NCBI GenBank assembly: GCA_009602725.1
Contig: WELB01000143.1
Coordinates: 159,970-188,443 of the forward strand
Length of the DNA stretch: 28,474 nucleotides
Source of the DNA: Spirogloea muscicola
Taxonomy: Eukaryota; Streptophyta; Zygnematophyceae; Spirogloeales; Spirogloeaceae
Reading direction: 5' to 3'
The stretch's first letter is position 1. Each line of letters begins with the position of its first letter. The translations under genes were made by a program, and so were the position numbers. The notes below the pieces were generated by a model. That model made no database searches. It was not told the DNA's origin and worked only from the letters and a program-made list of their open reading frames with translations. Positions 7,744 through 17,650 of this stretch are shown here, one piece after another.

Positions 7744-7959
7744 AAAGTGCTCGCCCATAGAGAAGAAAAATTTCGTGTATTTGAAACGAAGAAGAGGGGC
7801 TGGCAAAGCCAGCCCAAAAAGAGTGGACAATGACCAAAGCCAAAGAAAGAGGTGCCGAAAAAGGACCACCTCAAAACAATACAAGACACAAGACGATGCA
7901 GAGGGAAGCTCAGTACCCGCGAGTGAGCAACATCAGGTCGGAGTAGCTCGCTGCAGGTG
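7744..7959 (-). mobile_element. LINE family B copy: tail, UTR and last codons
   Basis: TCGCCCATAGAGAAG, hairpin GGGCTGGC-AAA-GCCAGCCC (7797-7815), GTGGACAATGACC, AAAGCCAAAGAAAGAGG, then minus-strand codons SYSDLMLLTRGY-stop (stop at about 7910). A 24-bp family-C tail end is inserted at 7766-7789. Truncation lies near GCTGCAGGTGGG. Confidence 0.8.
7766..7789 (-). mobile_element. 24-bp family-C tail micro-insertion
   Basis: TCGTGTATTTGAAACGA preceded by AAAAATT is the extreme 3' end of family C. It interrupts CATAGAGAAGAGGGGCTGGC of the family-B tail, with AGAAG repeated on both sides (7761-7765 and 7790-7794). The uninterrupted version is at 5281 and 28033. Confidence 0.7.
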
Positions 7960-7962
7960 GGT

Positions 7963-8436
7963 AGAGGAGAAGTGGCTCTCCCAATGGGGGCAAGGGCTGT
8001 GAGAAGCCAGCCCGAAAAGAATTGACAAGGTTCGAAGGGGCCAAAGTACTAGCTAAGCAGCGACTGCGGGGCCTGAAGAGGCTATGGCAAAACGGGGGAG
8101 GATGGACCACTTAGTAGTTACGAGTGAGGAGCCTCACATCCGACAGACTAGCTGCCGGTAAACTATCCCCGTGACGAAAGCCGGAGGCCGCAGCGAGAGC
8201 ACGTCCAGCACGCAGATGCAAGGCGTGGGCCATGGACCGCTGGAGGGAGACGGACAAGCGCATACGATATACCTGAGCCCACGAGCCAGCGGCGTTGAAG
8301 TCAGCCGGCTCACCGCGCCTGCGGGACACAGCGCGCCGTGCAAGCCTGGCCAACAGGTCGAGCCAGTGGGATCCGAGAGCCCCATGCACGTCCACAGCCA
8401 GGGGGACGAACTCGTCGGCAGCCGGGTGGTCGGCAA
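7963..8436 (-). pseudogene. LINE family A copy retaining about 107 C-terminal codons
   Basis: Tail and hairpin at 7968-8015, UTR to 8110, then an open minus-strand stretch from 8431 to the stop at 8111: HPAADEFVPLAVDVHGALG, LLARLARRAVSRRRGEPADF, YRMRLSVSLQRSMAHALHLR, SDVRLLTRNY. It is nearly identical to the C-terminus at 25353-25675 and needs no frameshift, so the insertion is recent. The 5' truncation is at about 8436, directly against the next tail. Confidence 0.85.
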
Positions 8437-8735
8437 GAGAAGGCTCGCCCATAGAAAAAAAGGGGCTAGCAAAGCCAGCCCAGAAAAGATTGGACAATGT
8501 CCGCAGGCCTCAGGGGCCACAAAACAGTGCCCGGAAAGACAAAAACTACACACCAAGACACGAAATGATGCAGATGGATGCTCAGTAGCCATGAGTGAGC
8601 AACAGCAAGTCAAAACTAACTCGAAGCAGGAACAGCGGGAGTCTGTCGAGACCCTGAGGCAGCAGCCCTAGCCCGGCCAGCGCGCGTGTGGAATGATGCA
8701 TGGGCCAAAGAGCGCTGGAGCGAGGGCCGGGAAAA
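8437..8735 (-). pseudogene. Divergent family-B LINE 3' end
   Basis: GGCTCGCCCATAG, hairpin GGGCTAGC-AAA-GCCAGCCC (8463-8481, one mismatch), ATTGGACAATGTCCGC, then minus-strand codons ending VSFDLLLLTHGY-stop (about 8582). Upstream, SSALWPMHHSTRALAGLG can be aligned loosely to SMAHALHLRAGRALAAASG of the main LINE. The 5' limit is unclear. Confidence 0.6.
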
Positions 8736-8789
8736 AGGTTCTCTCCAGTCGATGGTGATTGGTTAGCCCATGAAAAGACTGCACAAAGG

Positions 8790-9166
8790 GTGGCCGGGAA
8801 GGATCCCCGGAGTTGCGGGCGCACGAGCGCGGGGGCGCTTTCCGGCAGGTGGAAGCCGGGCCGGGGCCGCCTGCCGGCTCTGGGGCGGGCGTGGCCGGGC
8901 CGGCACGCCCCACCCGCTGCACGCGGCGGCGGCGGCCGCCCGCCATCAATGCTGGCCCCACGCCGGCGGGCCACTTTTCCTGGCGCCCTATGGGGTTGGC
9001 CCTTTTCCGCCCTGTTCGTTCCTTTATCTGGGCTATCCAATAAATTGCCCACTGCTGAGATGAGTCTTCCTTTCTGTCTTTCTCCTGGCCCCCTTCTCGT
9101 ACTTTGTTCATACTTTTTTGGGGCTGGCTTTCCAGCCCCTATCCTCAATGGGCGAGCCCTTCCTCC
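8790..9166 (+). mobile_element. GC-rich segment with a plus-oriented B2 tail (possible SINE-like unit)
   Basis: A GC-rich block (8800-8960) is followed by ordinary sequence and then the plus-strand tail: GGCCCCCTTCTCGTACTTTG, perfect hairpin GGGGCTGG-CTTT-CCAGCCCC (9120-9139), CTATCCTCAATGGGCGAGCC. No reverse transcriptase codons precede the tail, unlike the minus-strand copies. It could be a non-autonomous element borrowing the LINE tail or a tail inserted next to an unrelated GC-rich sequence. Confidence 0.5.
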
Positions 9167-9212
9167 TTTGTTCCTCGCAGGGCCGCGCTCCGCCGCCGGC
9201 ACATCTCCACAT

Positions 9213-9490
9213 CGAGAGAAGGGCTCGCCCATTGAGGAGAGGACCACATCTCTCTTCTCCGTGGGCTGGCTTTTGTCGTTTCATTCCGGGCTGGCTGTTC
9301 ACAGCCCTTGCCCCCTTTCGCAGAGCCACTTCTTTCTTTCAGAGGAAGAAGTGGCTCTCCCAATGGGGGCAAGGGCTGTGAGAAGCCAGCCCGAAAAGAA
9401 TTGACAAGGTTCGAAGGGGCCAAAGTACGAGCTAAGCAGCGACTGTGGGGCCTGAAGAGGCTATGGCAGAACGGGGGAGGATGGACCGCT
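9213..9490. mobile_element. Tail-to-tail LINE family A ends
   Basis: 9213-9240 is a minus-oriented tail start (AGAAGGGCTCGCCCATTGAG). 9262-9343 is a plus-oriented tail (GGGCTG-GCTGTTCA-CAGCCC at 9288-9307, CTTGCCCCC, AGAGCCACTTCTT). 9345-9490 is a minus-oriented tail and UTR (hairpin 9373-9392). The plus and minus 3' ends abut, so AGAGCCACTTCTT and AAGAAGTGGCTCT form an inverted repeat around 9324-9357. Confidence 0.8.
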
Positions 9491-9605
9491 TACTGAGAGT
9501 TCGCTTACTGCTGTCTCAGTCCTTAGCACTCCGACTCCTTCAGACCTTGTCCATTCTTTTGGGCTGGCCTCTCCCAGCCACCAGTTAATCTGGCCGCGCT
9601 TGCTC
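9491..9605 (+). mobile_element. Plus-strand LINE 3' UTR
   Basis: TTACTGAGAGTTCGCTTACT, TCTCAGTCCTTAGCACTCC, CAGACCTTGTCCATTC, hairpin GGCTGG-CCTCTC-CCAGCC, then ACCAGTTAATCTGGCCGCGC. It is the uninterrupted counterpart of 5977-6118. It begins right after GGATGGACCGC of the minus copy, so it was probably inserted there. Confidence 0.75.
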
Positions 9606-9800
9606 TTTAGTAGGGGGTCGAGGGCTGTGGAAATGTCCTGAAGGAGTCAGGTCCGCATTCCTTGGTCAGCAGCCGGATTCTGTAGCATCCAGAGAGAAAT
9701 GGCACTTTCCAATGTAAGACAGCGGGAGAGAAACGGCATTTTCAATGTAGAAACGGCTGTGAGAGGCCAGCCCAGAAAGAGATGAACAAGGCGTACCCCT
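9606..9800 (-). mobile_element. Degenerate tails, including two tandem terminal fragments
   Basis: AGAGAAATGGCACTTTCCAA (about 9690-9716) and AGAGAAACGGCATTTTCAAT (about 9726-9752) are two successive decayed tail ends. The second continues into GGCTGTGAGAGGCCAGCCCA and AAGAGATGAACAAGG. This is the last LINE debris before the bHLH gene. Confidence 0.6.
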
Positions 9801-10319
9801 ACCCATCTTTCCGTTTCCCCGCCCGAGCATTGGTCTGGCTGGCTCGCCCCCCCCCACAGATCGTGCGCGCTCCGTGGAAGAAAGACCGCTCCGTGGACCC
9901 CCGCCCCGCGGCCGCGGCCCCGCCCGCCCGACCACGCCGCCGCCACCGCCATCGGCGCCGCGGGCCGCCTATGCCCCCCCCCCCATGGCTGTGGCTGCGC
10001 TGATGGAGTTATGAACACCCATCTGCACCTGCTGGCTTCCACAGCCGCTCGTCTAACACCAGGGGCCGCATTCTTCGTCACGGCCGCAGGCGGCCCCCCG
10101 GCCCCCCCGGCGCTCGCGACCCCTCTCTGTGGCTCCCAATGCCTGACCGCAGCCGCCTCCCCCTACCTTCCCCCCGCTAGCCCGCCGCCGCCGCCGGCGT
10201 CGGCCGCTCCCGTTTCCCATCCAGGGCCCCACGACGAGGAGGCAGCGCCGCTCTCTGCGGCCCGCGAATGTCCTCCCCGCCCCTCCGGCCGGCGGCGCTC
10301 CCGTCGCCAGGCCGCCCGC
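9801..10319. other. GC-rich 5' region of the bHLH gene
   Basis: Strongly GC-rich and proline/alanine-coding in several frames. An ATG at 10011 is open to 10439 through the candidate ATG at 10320, so part may be coding. The composition resembles the GC-rich 5' ends of the other genes here, so promoter and 5' UTR are the simpler reading. Confidence 0.4.
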
Positions 10320-12794
10320 ATGGCTGTGAAGGCCCACAGCTGCCAGCAGCCCCGACCCGCGCCCTCACGCTGGCAAGCCGCGGAACTGCTGGAAGGCCAC
10401 AGCCTCCAGGGCGGCCTGCACGCGCCGTTCGACTTTCAGGTAGACGGTTGCTGCCATCATCACTCATGCCCGCCTGCTCGCCCGCCAATGTCAGAACCTC
10501 GCGCTCGAAGAAGCCTCCTTCGTGCCCTTGCGGCAGGCTGATTGATGTCTTGGAACAGCTCCATTGGCGTGACGGCCTATGCTCCGGGCCTGCCCTTGAC
10601 AATCTGGACGCAATGAACGGACTCGGACGCACTTCAGCACCATTCGCGCTCGACCACCCTGACGGCACAAACTTCCAGGTAGTGGCCTTGTAATTGCCCG
10701 TTGACCTGCTGCCTGCTGCGAGAATGGCTAAACTGCTACCCCTATCTATCAAGTGTCAGCAGGCCCCACACTCTTGACCCCTTGAAGCAGAAGTTGGGCA
10801 CAACCACAAATCAAGCGCCTATCTCTCCGGAGGCTGACTGTTTACCATGCTGTTTCTGGCCCCATGTGCAGCTTGCTGCCCTCATCCAAGCTCTGTCACG
10901 ACAGGAGGCCCTCCCAGACTGGGCCACTTTGCCAGACCCATTGTCAAGCTTCCGCGATCTTCCCACCTTGGCAGAGCCACAGCAAGTGCACGAGACAACT
11001 GGCCACATTCAGCATGTCATGGCGCAGGTCCCCCCTATGACACCTGCAGCACCGCCCAACTTGGCAAACTCCTGCTCGCTTGCCCTCCCTTCGGCATCAC
11101 CCCCTGATGTGTGGGGCCACACAGCCATGGCAAGCATGGCAACAAACCCATGCAAGGTTGTACAGGTGTCTGGTAGTACTTGCTTAGAGGACCCCATGCC
11201 GCGGATGGAGCAGGAGGCGGCAAGGAAACTCTTGAGTGAACAACTCGATCAGCTATACAAGCCATTTTACTCCCCGCATAGCCAGCCAACTGTACCACAG
11301 GGAGCCATCCCAGCCCACGAGACGTTGCCCGTTGTGGTCCCCAGTGGCTGCGGGTCTGCTGACCATGTCGAGGAGAAGCCACAGGTTCTTGCCCCATCAC
11401 AGCAGAAAGCTGGCAAGCCCAATCCTCCTCCGAGAAATGCTTGGTCCGCTGAGCTACGGAAGGCCATTGCTGCTGCCTCTCCCAGCAAGGGAGCCTTGTC
11501 TGACAAGAAGCGCGAGCCAAGAGTGGCGGGGGGGTGGAGTGACTACAGCGGTGCCTGCTTCACAGCTGGATATCAGCAGCTTCCAGCAAAGCACATCGTG
11601 GAAGTCTTGCTCGAACACAGGGCGTCCAGTGATCAGACTTCTGCAGCAACTAAATTGCCCTTCGATGTGGCCCAAAGCCTCGCCACCAATGGTGGGTCAC
11701 TCGAGAGCTCAAGCGGCCACAAGCACTGCAGACAGGCTGGTGGTCCGGGAAGCACCTGGACCGACACTCTTGAAGATAAGCGGGCAAGGCACGACGTGGG
11801 CCAGCAGATGCACGATGCTCTCCTCCAAGAGCCACTGGCATGTATGGACGAGGATGCAAGCAAGGCTCCCCTGTACCGCAGGGAGAAGGAGAAGCGGCGG
11901 ACACTCACTGAAAAGCGGAGGAGGGAGCGGATCAGTGAGAGCCTGAAAGCATTGCAGGTACAGTGCTGTAACTCGATATAGCAGCTAGCCGTTTTCCACT
12001 GTCGTGGACCTCAAATAGTTTAGGTTGTGCAACCTGCAGAGGGCATGCTAGGCGGATGGAAATCCACCACGCAATGTGTGGGGAACGTGGTCATGGAATG
12101 GACCTCTGCTGTAATTTAGTGTGCTTAGGTGTGCTTTTAGTAAGGACTCTGGGTCCACGGGTGTGTTACAATTCCCTGGTGCTGGCTATCTGCATATTGA
12201 CTGCTTCTGCCAACAGTCTGTGACTGCTTGCTGCTTGGGCTACTTGTGCGCAGAAAGTGACTCCTCAGCCAACAAGCCACAGGGAAGACACTGCTACTAT
12301 GCTGGAGCGTGCGCGTGAGTACATGCTCTTTCTGGAGAGCCAGGTCCAGGTGGGTTATTTGTGGCGATGTCTAGCGATCTTCAGCTTGACCGTGTGATCA
12401 CATATCCTCTGGCTGGTGGAACATGCCTGGAATGTGCCTGAAGTCAAGAGAAGGGTACTATCATCAAGGGGAACAGGCACTCTGTTACACCTGCTTCCTC
12501 AACTCACAGCACTTCTGAAGTGCTCCATGTGCAGGCTTTGAGCTCGTCTAGCGACCGGAGTTGCCAAGCTAAGCAGCGAGAGCACCTTCTTTTCGCGAGA
12601 AAGCTTACAAAACAGAATGGTAAGGGAGGTACAAGGATGCATGAGTGAGCTAGATTCTATCCAGCTTCTGTCTAGCTCTAGCGCCGGATGTTAAGGTGGA
12701 CAAGCTGGTGAAGTGCAAGCAGCTGTTAGGTGGGACGCCTGAGCTTAGCATCTTCTATTTGCCACTTTGCTTGGTGAGGCGATTTTGGTTGTAG
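10320..12794 (+). CDS. Basic helix-loop-helix (bHLH) transcription factor
   Basis: The supported 3' part is exon 10872-11957 (362 codons), exon 12254-12349, exon 12535-12619 and exon 12682-12794 ending in TAG. The long exon is Ser/Pro/Ala/Gln-rich. It ends in KRRTLTEKRRRERISESLKA plus LQ, which is the basic region and helix 1. The next exon supplies the loop and helix 2, TATMLERAREYMLFLESQVQ, in phase. Conserved Glu9, Arg12 and Arg13 predict E-box DNA binding; the His usual at position 5 in G-box binders is Arg here. It presumably acts in the nucleus as a dimer. Upstream exons are likely near 10320-10439 (MAVKAHSCQQ to HAPFDFQ) and ending at 10678 (NGLGRTSAPFALDHPDGTNF), but their junction phases do not agree, so the start is unresolved. 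An alternative acceptor at 10791 is possible. The last two exons follow splice consensus and frame only. Confidence 0.82.
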
Positions 12795-12801
12795 ATAAGT
12801 C

Positions 12802-12806
12802 TGTAA
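12802..12806 (+). promoter_or_regulatory. Possible polyadenylation signal TGTAA
   Basis: TGTAA lies 8 nt after the proposed bHLH stop. That would give a very short 3' UTR, so either this is coincidence or the gene has a further 3' exon. Confidence 0.25.
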
Positions 12807-13728
12807 CATGTTCAAAGGATGTCCGTCTCTTCAATTTGCGCGCGGTCGTGCATGCCGGCAGTGGCAGCACTAGTCGGCCTCCCCGATGGCCTCTGCAGCC
12901 GTTCTGCCGTACTATGTCCAGCTCTGTAGCCTAGCAGTCGGAGCTGCTTGTGATCCTCATGCGAGCTAGAAGTGCTGTAGCATGCCCGCATCGCAGCCAT
13001 CGGGCTCAGAGTCCGTGCATTTGGGGCTGCAGCAACCCGAGGTGCGGGGACCTGGAGGCCCCGCTAGAATTGAAAGTAGCTGAGATATTGCTGATCTCTG
13101 GCTGGAGAACGACTCTGGTACGTGGACAATCGAAGTGACGCACCCAAGCTAGGCTAAGAAAAAGAGAATTTCTGATCATGTGCAGTGCTTTTTCTCGAAC
13201 TTAGTTCATTGCTTTTCCGGGGGTCTGCCGATCACATCCATCGCCCTCTCCGGGAAGAGTCTCCCCGCTGCGATACCCAAAGCTCCGCGCCCGCCCGGCT
13301 GACGCAGACGGCCGTGGACCCACCCCGGCAAGTGGGGCACGGCAGCAGGCGCCGGCCAGCGGGCCCCCGGGCGCCGGCCACCGCCTGTCGCGGTGCGCCG
13401 ACGGCACGTGGCCAGAGCGGACAGCCCCACGTGCACGCACATGCGTGGCCCCAGTAGTCCCATGTGCAACACTCGTGGGCGACCCAGGCCCAACATTATA
13501 GGGGCGGCGCGCCTTGTCAGCCCTCCGCTTAGTCAACGCTTCGCGGGCGGCACCGGCACTGCCAACGATCTCGCCACTCTAGCCATTAAGTCCGGGCTCG
13601 ACCCGCCGTATCTCCACGGCCCCGCAATTGCCGCGATACTCCGAGATCCGACCCCCGCAGCTCGGAGCGGCTCTTCCGATCCTCAGGATCCGGTCGTCGC
13701 CGTGGGCACTGCTGCCCACCGCCAACGC
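12807..13728. other. Unrecognised region
   Basis: A segment bounded by a good acceptor and donor (13033-13117; one frame reads NPRCGDLEAPLELKVAEILL) could be an exon, but no joining partner was found in phase. 13240-13420 is GC-rich. No protein family was recognised on either strand. Confidence 0.35.
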
Positions 13729-13870
13729 TTTTGGCCCTTTCGGACCTTGTCAGTCATTCTCGAGCTGGCTCTCCACAGCGCTGTTCCCTTTATAAGGGCC
13801 ACTTACTTCTCCCCGTCAGAAGAATGGCTCGTCTTAAGACGGCGGTGGCTGTGAACGGCCCGCTCCACAA
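13729..13870. mobile_element. Two decayed LINE tails, tail-to-tail
   Basis: Plus-oriented: TTTGGCCCTTTCGGACCTTG, GTCAGTCATTCTCGAGCTGG, CTCTCCACAGCGC and GGGCCACTTACTTCT. Minus-oriented right after it: AGAAGAATGGCTCGTC and GGCGGTGGCTGTGAACGGCC. The arrangement is the same as at 9324-9357, but older. Confidence 0.6.
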
Positions 13871-16800
13871 GAACGGACGACCGCTGCCAGGACGCCCCAG
13901 GTTTGCACGCCCGTCCACTGGGTGTGTCGCGCTACACCCTCTACTCACTGCTCTGCTCCACGGCCTTCCGTAAGGGTAGTAAGGGTAGTAAGGGTAGTGA
14001 TCATGTCGTACGGTATTCGAGCGTCTATTAGCGACCGTTCTGGAGACCCGTGGTATTGAGCGGGTCGGTGTAGCAGCAGGTGACGTACATCTCCAGATGT
14101 GCTTGCCTTTGTACTCGCCGACTGAAGCCCTTCACCAGTCAGTTACACGCATTATCTCGATGCTCAAGTCTCGCTAGCCTCTCCATTACCCCGTCTGTGG
14201 CGTGTAGCTCGTCACTCTCCAGATTCCAAGGACAGCTTGCAGATTATTCATCAGCTCTTGCCGCCATGACTGCCTCACGAGTCCTGTGCTTGCGAAGCTT
14301 TCCTCAAGCTTCAATTCCAAGAGCTTCTTCAAGCGTTAACCCTGATTAGCTTAGGACTGACACCTTGCTGCGAGGAGTCCAAAATTGACAGTCTGTGCTG
14401 TGTGAGTCGGCCTTGGCAACAGCCCTTTATTGTCATGCTATCCTAGCTCCACGCAGATGGGTCCTGGTTGAGTACAAGCTGAAGTCATCGAAGGAACCTC
14501 AAGGGCATCATGGAAAACGTACACAACGCTGATATACGACCCAGACTTCAACAGCTTGAGTAACTCCCTGATGTCACTTAGACCATGGCGAGCATGCCTG
14601 GCTCCGGCTGCTGCCGCGGTTATCAAACTCGCGCAAGACCGACATACTCAGTATAGAAGCTGGCGGCAGCCACACACACGCGCTCCGTGCTTCCCAGAGT
14701 GAAACTCACTGCGGCTGCCGCATCCCCACGTTCATTTCTGCCCCCGCAACCGTGTTCCCCTTGCACTAAATCCATGTTTGTGGGCCCCAACTGCTTAACT
14801 GGGCCTGGGGGATCCCGATGACGGCAGCGGCTTGCTTTGCACATGAGGGAGCCCCTCCCGGCCCCTTTCACCGCGCGCCCTGCTTGACGCAATTTGCTTG
14901 ACGCGACTCTTGACCCCTGGTAAGCGCACGTCTTCAGTTGCTGACCACGGCATGCTCGACAATCATACTTCCTGCTGCCTTCCGGTAACACACATGCCAG
15001 TGACTGCCACTGCGACCCCATCAGGCTTTGCCTACGATGCCTCCAACAAAAAAATGGCATCAATCGTTGCCCTCGGTTTTGATTGGTGATTTGACTGCTG
15101 CGTTGCCCATGCATTATGTCTCGTCTGCATGCTAAGAGAGCAATTGCTGCAGCATTAAGGCTTTCGGCCTTAGGGTGATTGTTTTGACAGCCTCTTAGAG
15201 TTTACCTGCTGTGAACCTGGGCTACTGAGCTCTTCCGCTGGATCAGCTCCTGCTGAGTAGGCATCGAAGCCCTCCCTGCTGATGCATTCTCAACATTCCG
15301 CCTGATCCTTAAAAGCCAAGGCCGCTTACTTAAACAATACTTTCTCCAGACAGCAGTGCCTAGGAATGGCGCAGCCCCCAAGCACAAGCATTGAGACGAG
15401 GCACTTACGCTACATGTCTCTCTATCTTCAGTCGGCTGTCACACATTTGCCTGGCATTGCTGATTCACTTGGAACAAGTATACGACAGCCATTCACGCTG
15501 AGATCATTGCAGTCTGTGCTTAGCTGTGACGCTCCTTGCAACAGCTGGGAGCAAGCCCTTATGCAGTGGGCTATGGACTCGGCCGCTATGCATCACCGTG
15601 ATGTACAGTAGCTGGCCGTCAACCAGGCGTCCGAGTGTCAAGCCATGGGGCGTCCGAGTGTCAAGCCATGGGCCATTCTTACGAGACTAAGCACCTTCAG
15701 CAAGCTGCTCAACGAGCACGAAGGTCGTGTTTCTATAGCAGTTGCTCATGTATGTACTTGCTTACACCTCTCGATGTCTATTTAATCTACTGATCTGTAA
15801 GTTGCCTACGGTTGTGCAATGTAGTCAATCACAGCATGTCAATTACATATAGCGTTCTGGGTGGCCCTGACATGCAGGGAGGAGCTGAATGCGCCCTTCT
15901 TAGGTAGAGTGCTTGATGTACTTAGGGACACAACGACACGCCACGAGGAAGCACCCAAGCACAACGGAAGTCTTGCCCTGTGATGCTGCCGCTAGTCGGC
16001 GGCTCCACCTCCTGGGAACCAGCCGCAGACTTGCCTCAAGCGGGACCCCAGCACGGTCTCTTCAGCGAGCCGTCTCTTCACGAGCTCTCTTCACAAGCCG
16101 CGCGGCAGCGGTCTACGGGCAGCAGGCAGCAGCAGCGCTGCGCCTCTCATAGAGCTTCACTGACTTCGCATCAGTCCTGTCTCTGCCCTATACCTTCAGT
16201 GCTCCTCCGTGCCAACCCCTCTCCAGAGCACGTAGGAATCGCCTCAAGGCCTGCCCCGTGAGGAGCGTGCCCGACAAGGGATCCACAAGCTGTCTCGACA
16301 GGCGCCATGGTGTCGAGCGGGTCCTAGTGCCAGGCATGCCACCGGGTGCTCCGAGGCCACCCGGACGAGCCCGGACAGTGATGAATGAAACGACGAAGCA
16401 CTAGTAGCGCGCCGCACGAGGCTAACGGCCACATGTCTCTGGTAAGTTCGGGGGGAATTGCCCGCAACCACCTGAACACTCAGTAAGCGGTAAAAGCACT
16501 GCTTGGCGCTCACAATTGAAAATCACAAATCAATTCATTAGATTGCCACCTGCAAAGCTTGCTGTTCACTGAGCATCTGGCAGGTGGGAGGGTCAGCAAT
16601 CTCTATCATCTGCTAGTCCTGGCTACAAACAACTCCCGGCAATCCTTCTTAGCCAAACAGGCTTTGAGAAAGCATCAGGCATATCACATGCCTTCGTTCT
16701 TGGCTATGGAAGGCAAAGTTCTCCGAGGGCAATGTGCACATGATTGCTTTCATAGGATAGGACCACATGGTTGACAGCGTGGAGGCACGTGGAGCACGGA

Positions 16801-17297
16801 GCAAGTGGCTTAGCCATTGAAGAAGACGTTTGCATTTACATTGGGAAAGTCATTGCGGATGACCTTGTAGTTGTTACCTCGTGTTGATACCACTTGGATG
16901 CCACACAACACGTCGACATCGAACGGGCCATGTCTTGCGGCAAGACAACACAGAGGATGCGCGAGCCTGCGATGATTCACAGCGAGAGCGTGACGTGTCG
17001 CTATCGATGCAAAAGAAGACGGCGCGGCGGCAAGGAGAAGTATCTGGCCCCGGCCACCTAGTGGGCCAGGGTATGCATTCCTGCCTCGATTATGGCCACG
17101 AACGATGGCCCCCAAGGGGCTGGCGGCCTAGAGTGCAGCGCAGGTCGGAGCAGCGCAACCAGGCCATGGCCTGGTCCGGAACCGTCCCTGCGCCGGTTGG
17201 TCGGAGCTACGGTCAGACCTGGCGCACAGGAGGCGTGCACAAGCACGCCACCCCCAGCGCCAGCTGTGGCTGGCCGACGAACAGCCGTGGCGGCCAG
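13871..17297. other. Long stretch without a recognised gene
   Basis: Short open frames on both strands show no known domain. Visible details: TAAGGGTAG three times in tandem near 13972-13998; a 22-bp unit containing CGTCCGAGTGTCAAGCC twice in tandem at about 15627-15671; and a minus-strand open stretch ending at 16810 (GNNYKVIRNDFPNVNANVFF). The region may be an eroded gene or repeat graveyard. Confidence 0.4.
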
Positions 17298-17365
17298 ATC
17301 GGACCTTGTCAAGTCTTCATGGGCTTCCCTTTCACAGCCATTGCCCCTTCTTGGAAGAACACAGC
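17298..17365 (+). mobile_element. Decayed plus-oriented LINE tail
   Basis: GATCGGACCTTGTCAAGTC, then GGGCTTCCCTTTCACAGCC and ATTGCCCCTTCTTGGAAG keep the block order of the family-A tail (GACCTTGTC, hairpin, TTGCCCC), although the 5' hairpin arm is damaged. Confidence 0.5.
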
Positions 17366-17650
17366 ATCAGCAAGGGCAGCATTCGCTGACATGGTGGCCT
17401 GCTTCCATTCCATCGGTGACGGCCAGAAGGTGCTGAGCTTACTCACATGGAGCAGAGTTTGAGTGCTGACGAGCACTTTCTGACAGCTCAGTACACATTT
17501 GATAGCACGTATGTAGCACAACAGTAGTGGTAGTCTTTCTTCAATAAGGACAATCACTCTTCTGTCATGGCTCTGTAAGGAGAGAGACGTTGCGCGGTGC
17601 CCATAAGGGAGATAAGCCAGTCAACCACACCTTGTCAGCTTCATCATGCA
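17366..17650. other. 3' flank of the ITPase gene
   Basis: Probably the 3' UTR and spacer of the minus-strand ITPase gene. No TGTAA was seen on the minus strand here. A 6-bp hairpin AGTGCT-GACG-AGCACT lies at 17462-17477. Confidence 0.4.

Noticed and set aside
8021-8045. GGTTCGAAGGGGCC in the tails as a pol III B box
   Set aside because: Only the first part matches the B-box consensus, no A box lies at a suitable distance, and the sequence is the complement of the LINE 3' UTR.
8582-9247. 221-codon minus-strand open frame
   Set aside because: Only its last part is LINE-derived; the rest runs through the GC-rich block and antisense of the plus-oriented tail.
3000-9800. CRISPR-like or clustered regulatory repeat array
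   Set aside because: The repeats are irregularly spaced, vary in length, occur in both orientations and are explained as truncated LINE 3' ends.
13972-13998. TAAGGGTAG repeats as interstitial telomere
   Set aside because: Only three 9-bp units, and the unit is not the plant or Chlamydomonas-type telomere repeat.
14623-15114. 163-codon minus-strand open frame
   Set aside because: No domain, no splice partners, and composition like the surrounding non-coding sequence.
16810-17115. Minus-strand open frame ending GNNYKVIRNDFPNVNANVFF
   Set aside because: The end reads like protein, but no family was recognised, no upstream exon was found and no poly(A) motif follows; kept only as a note.
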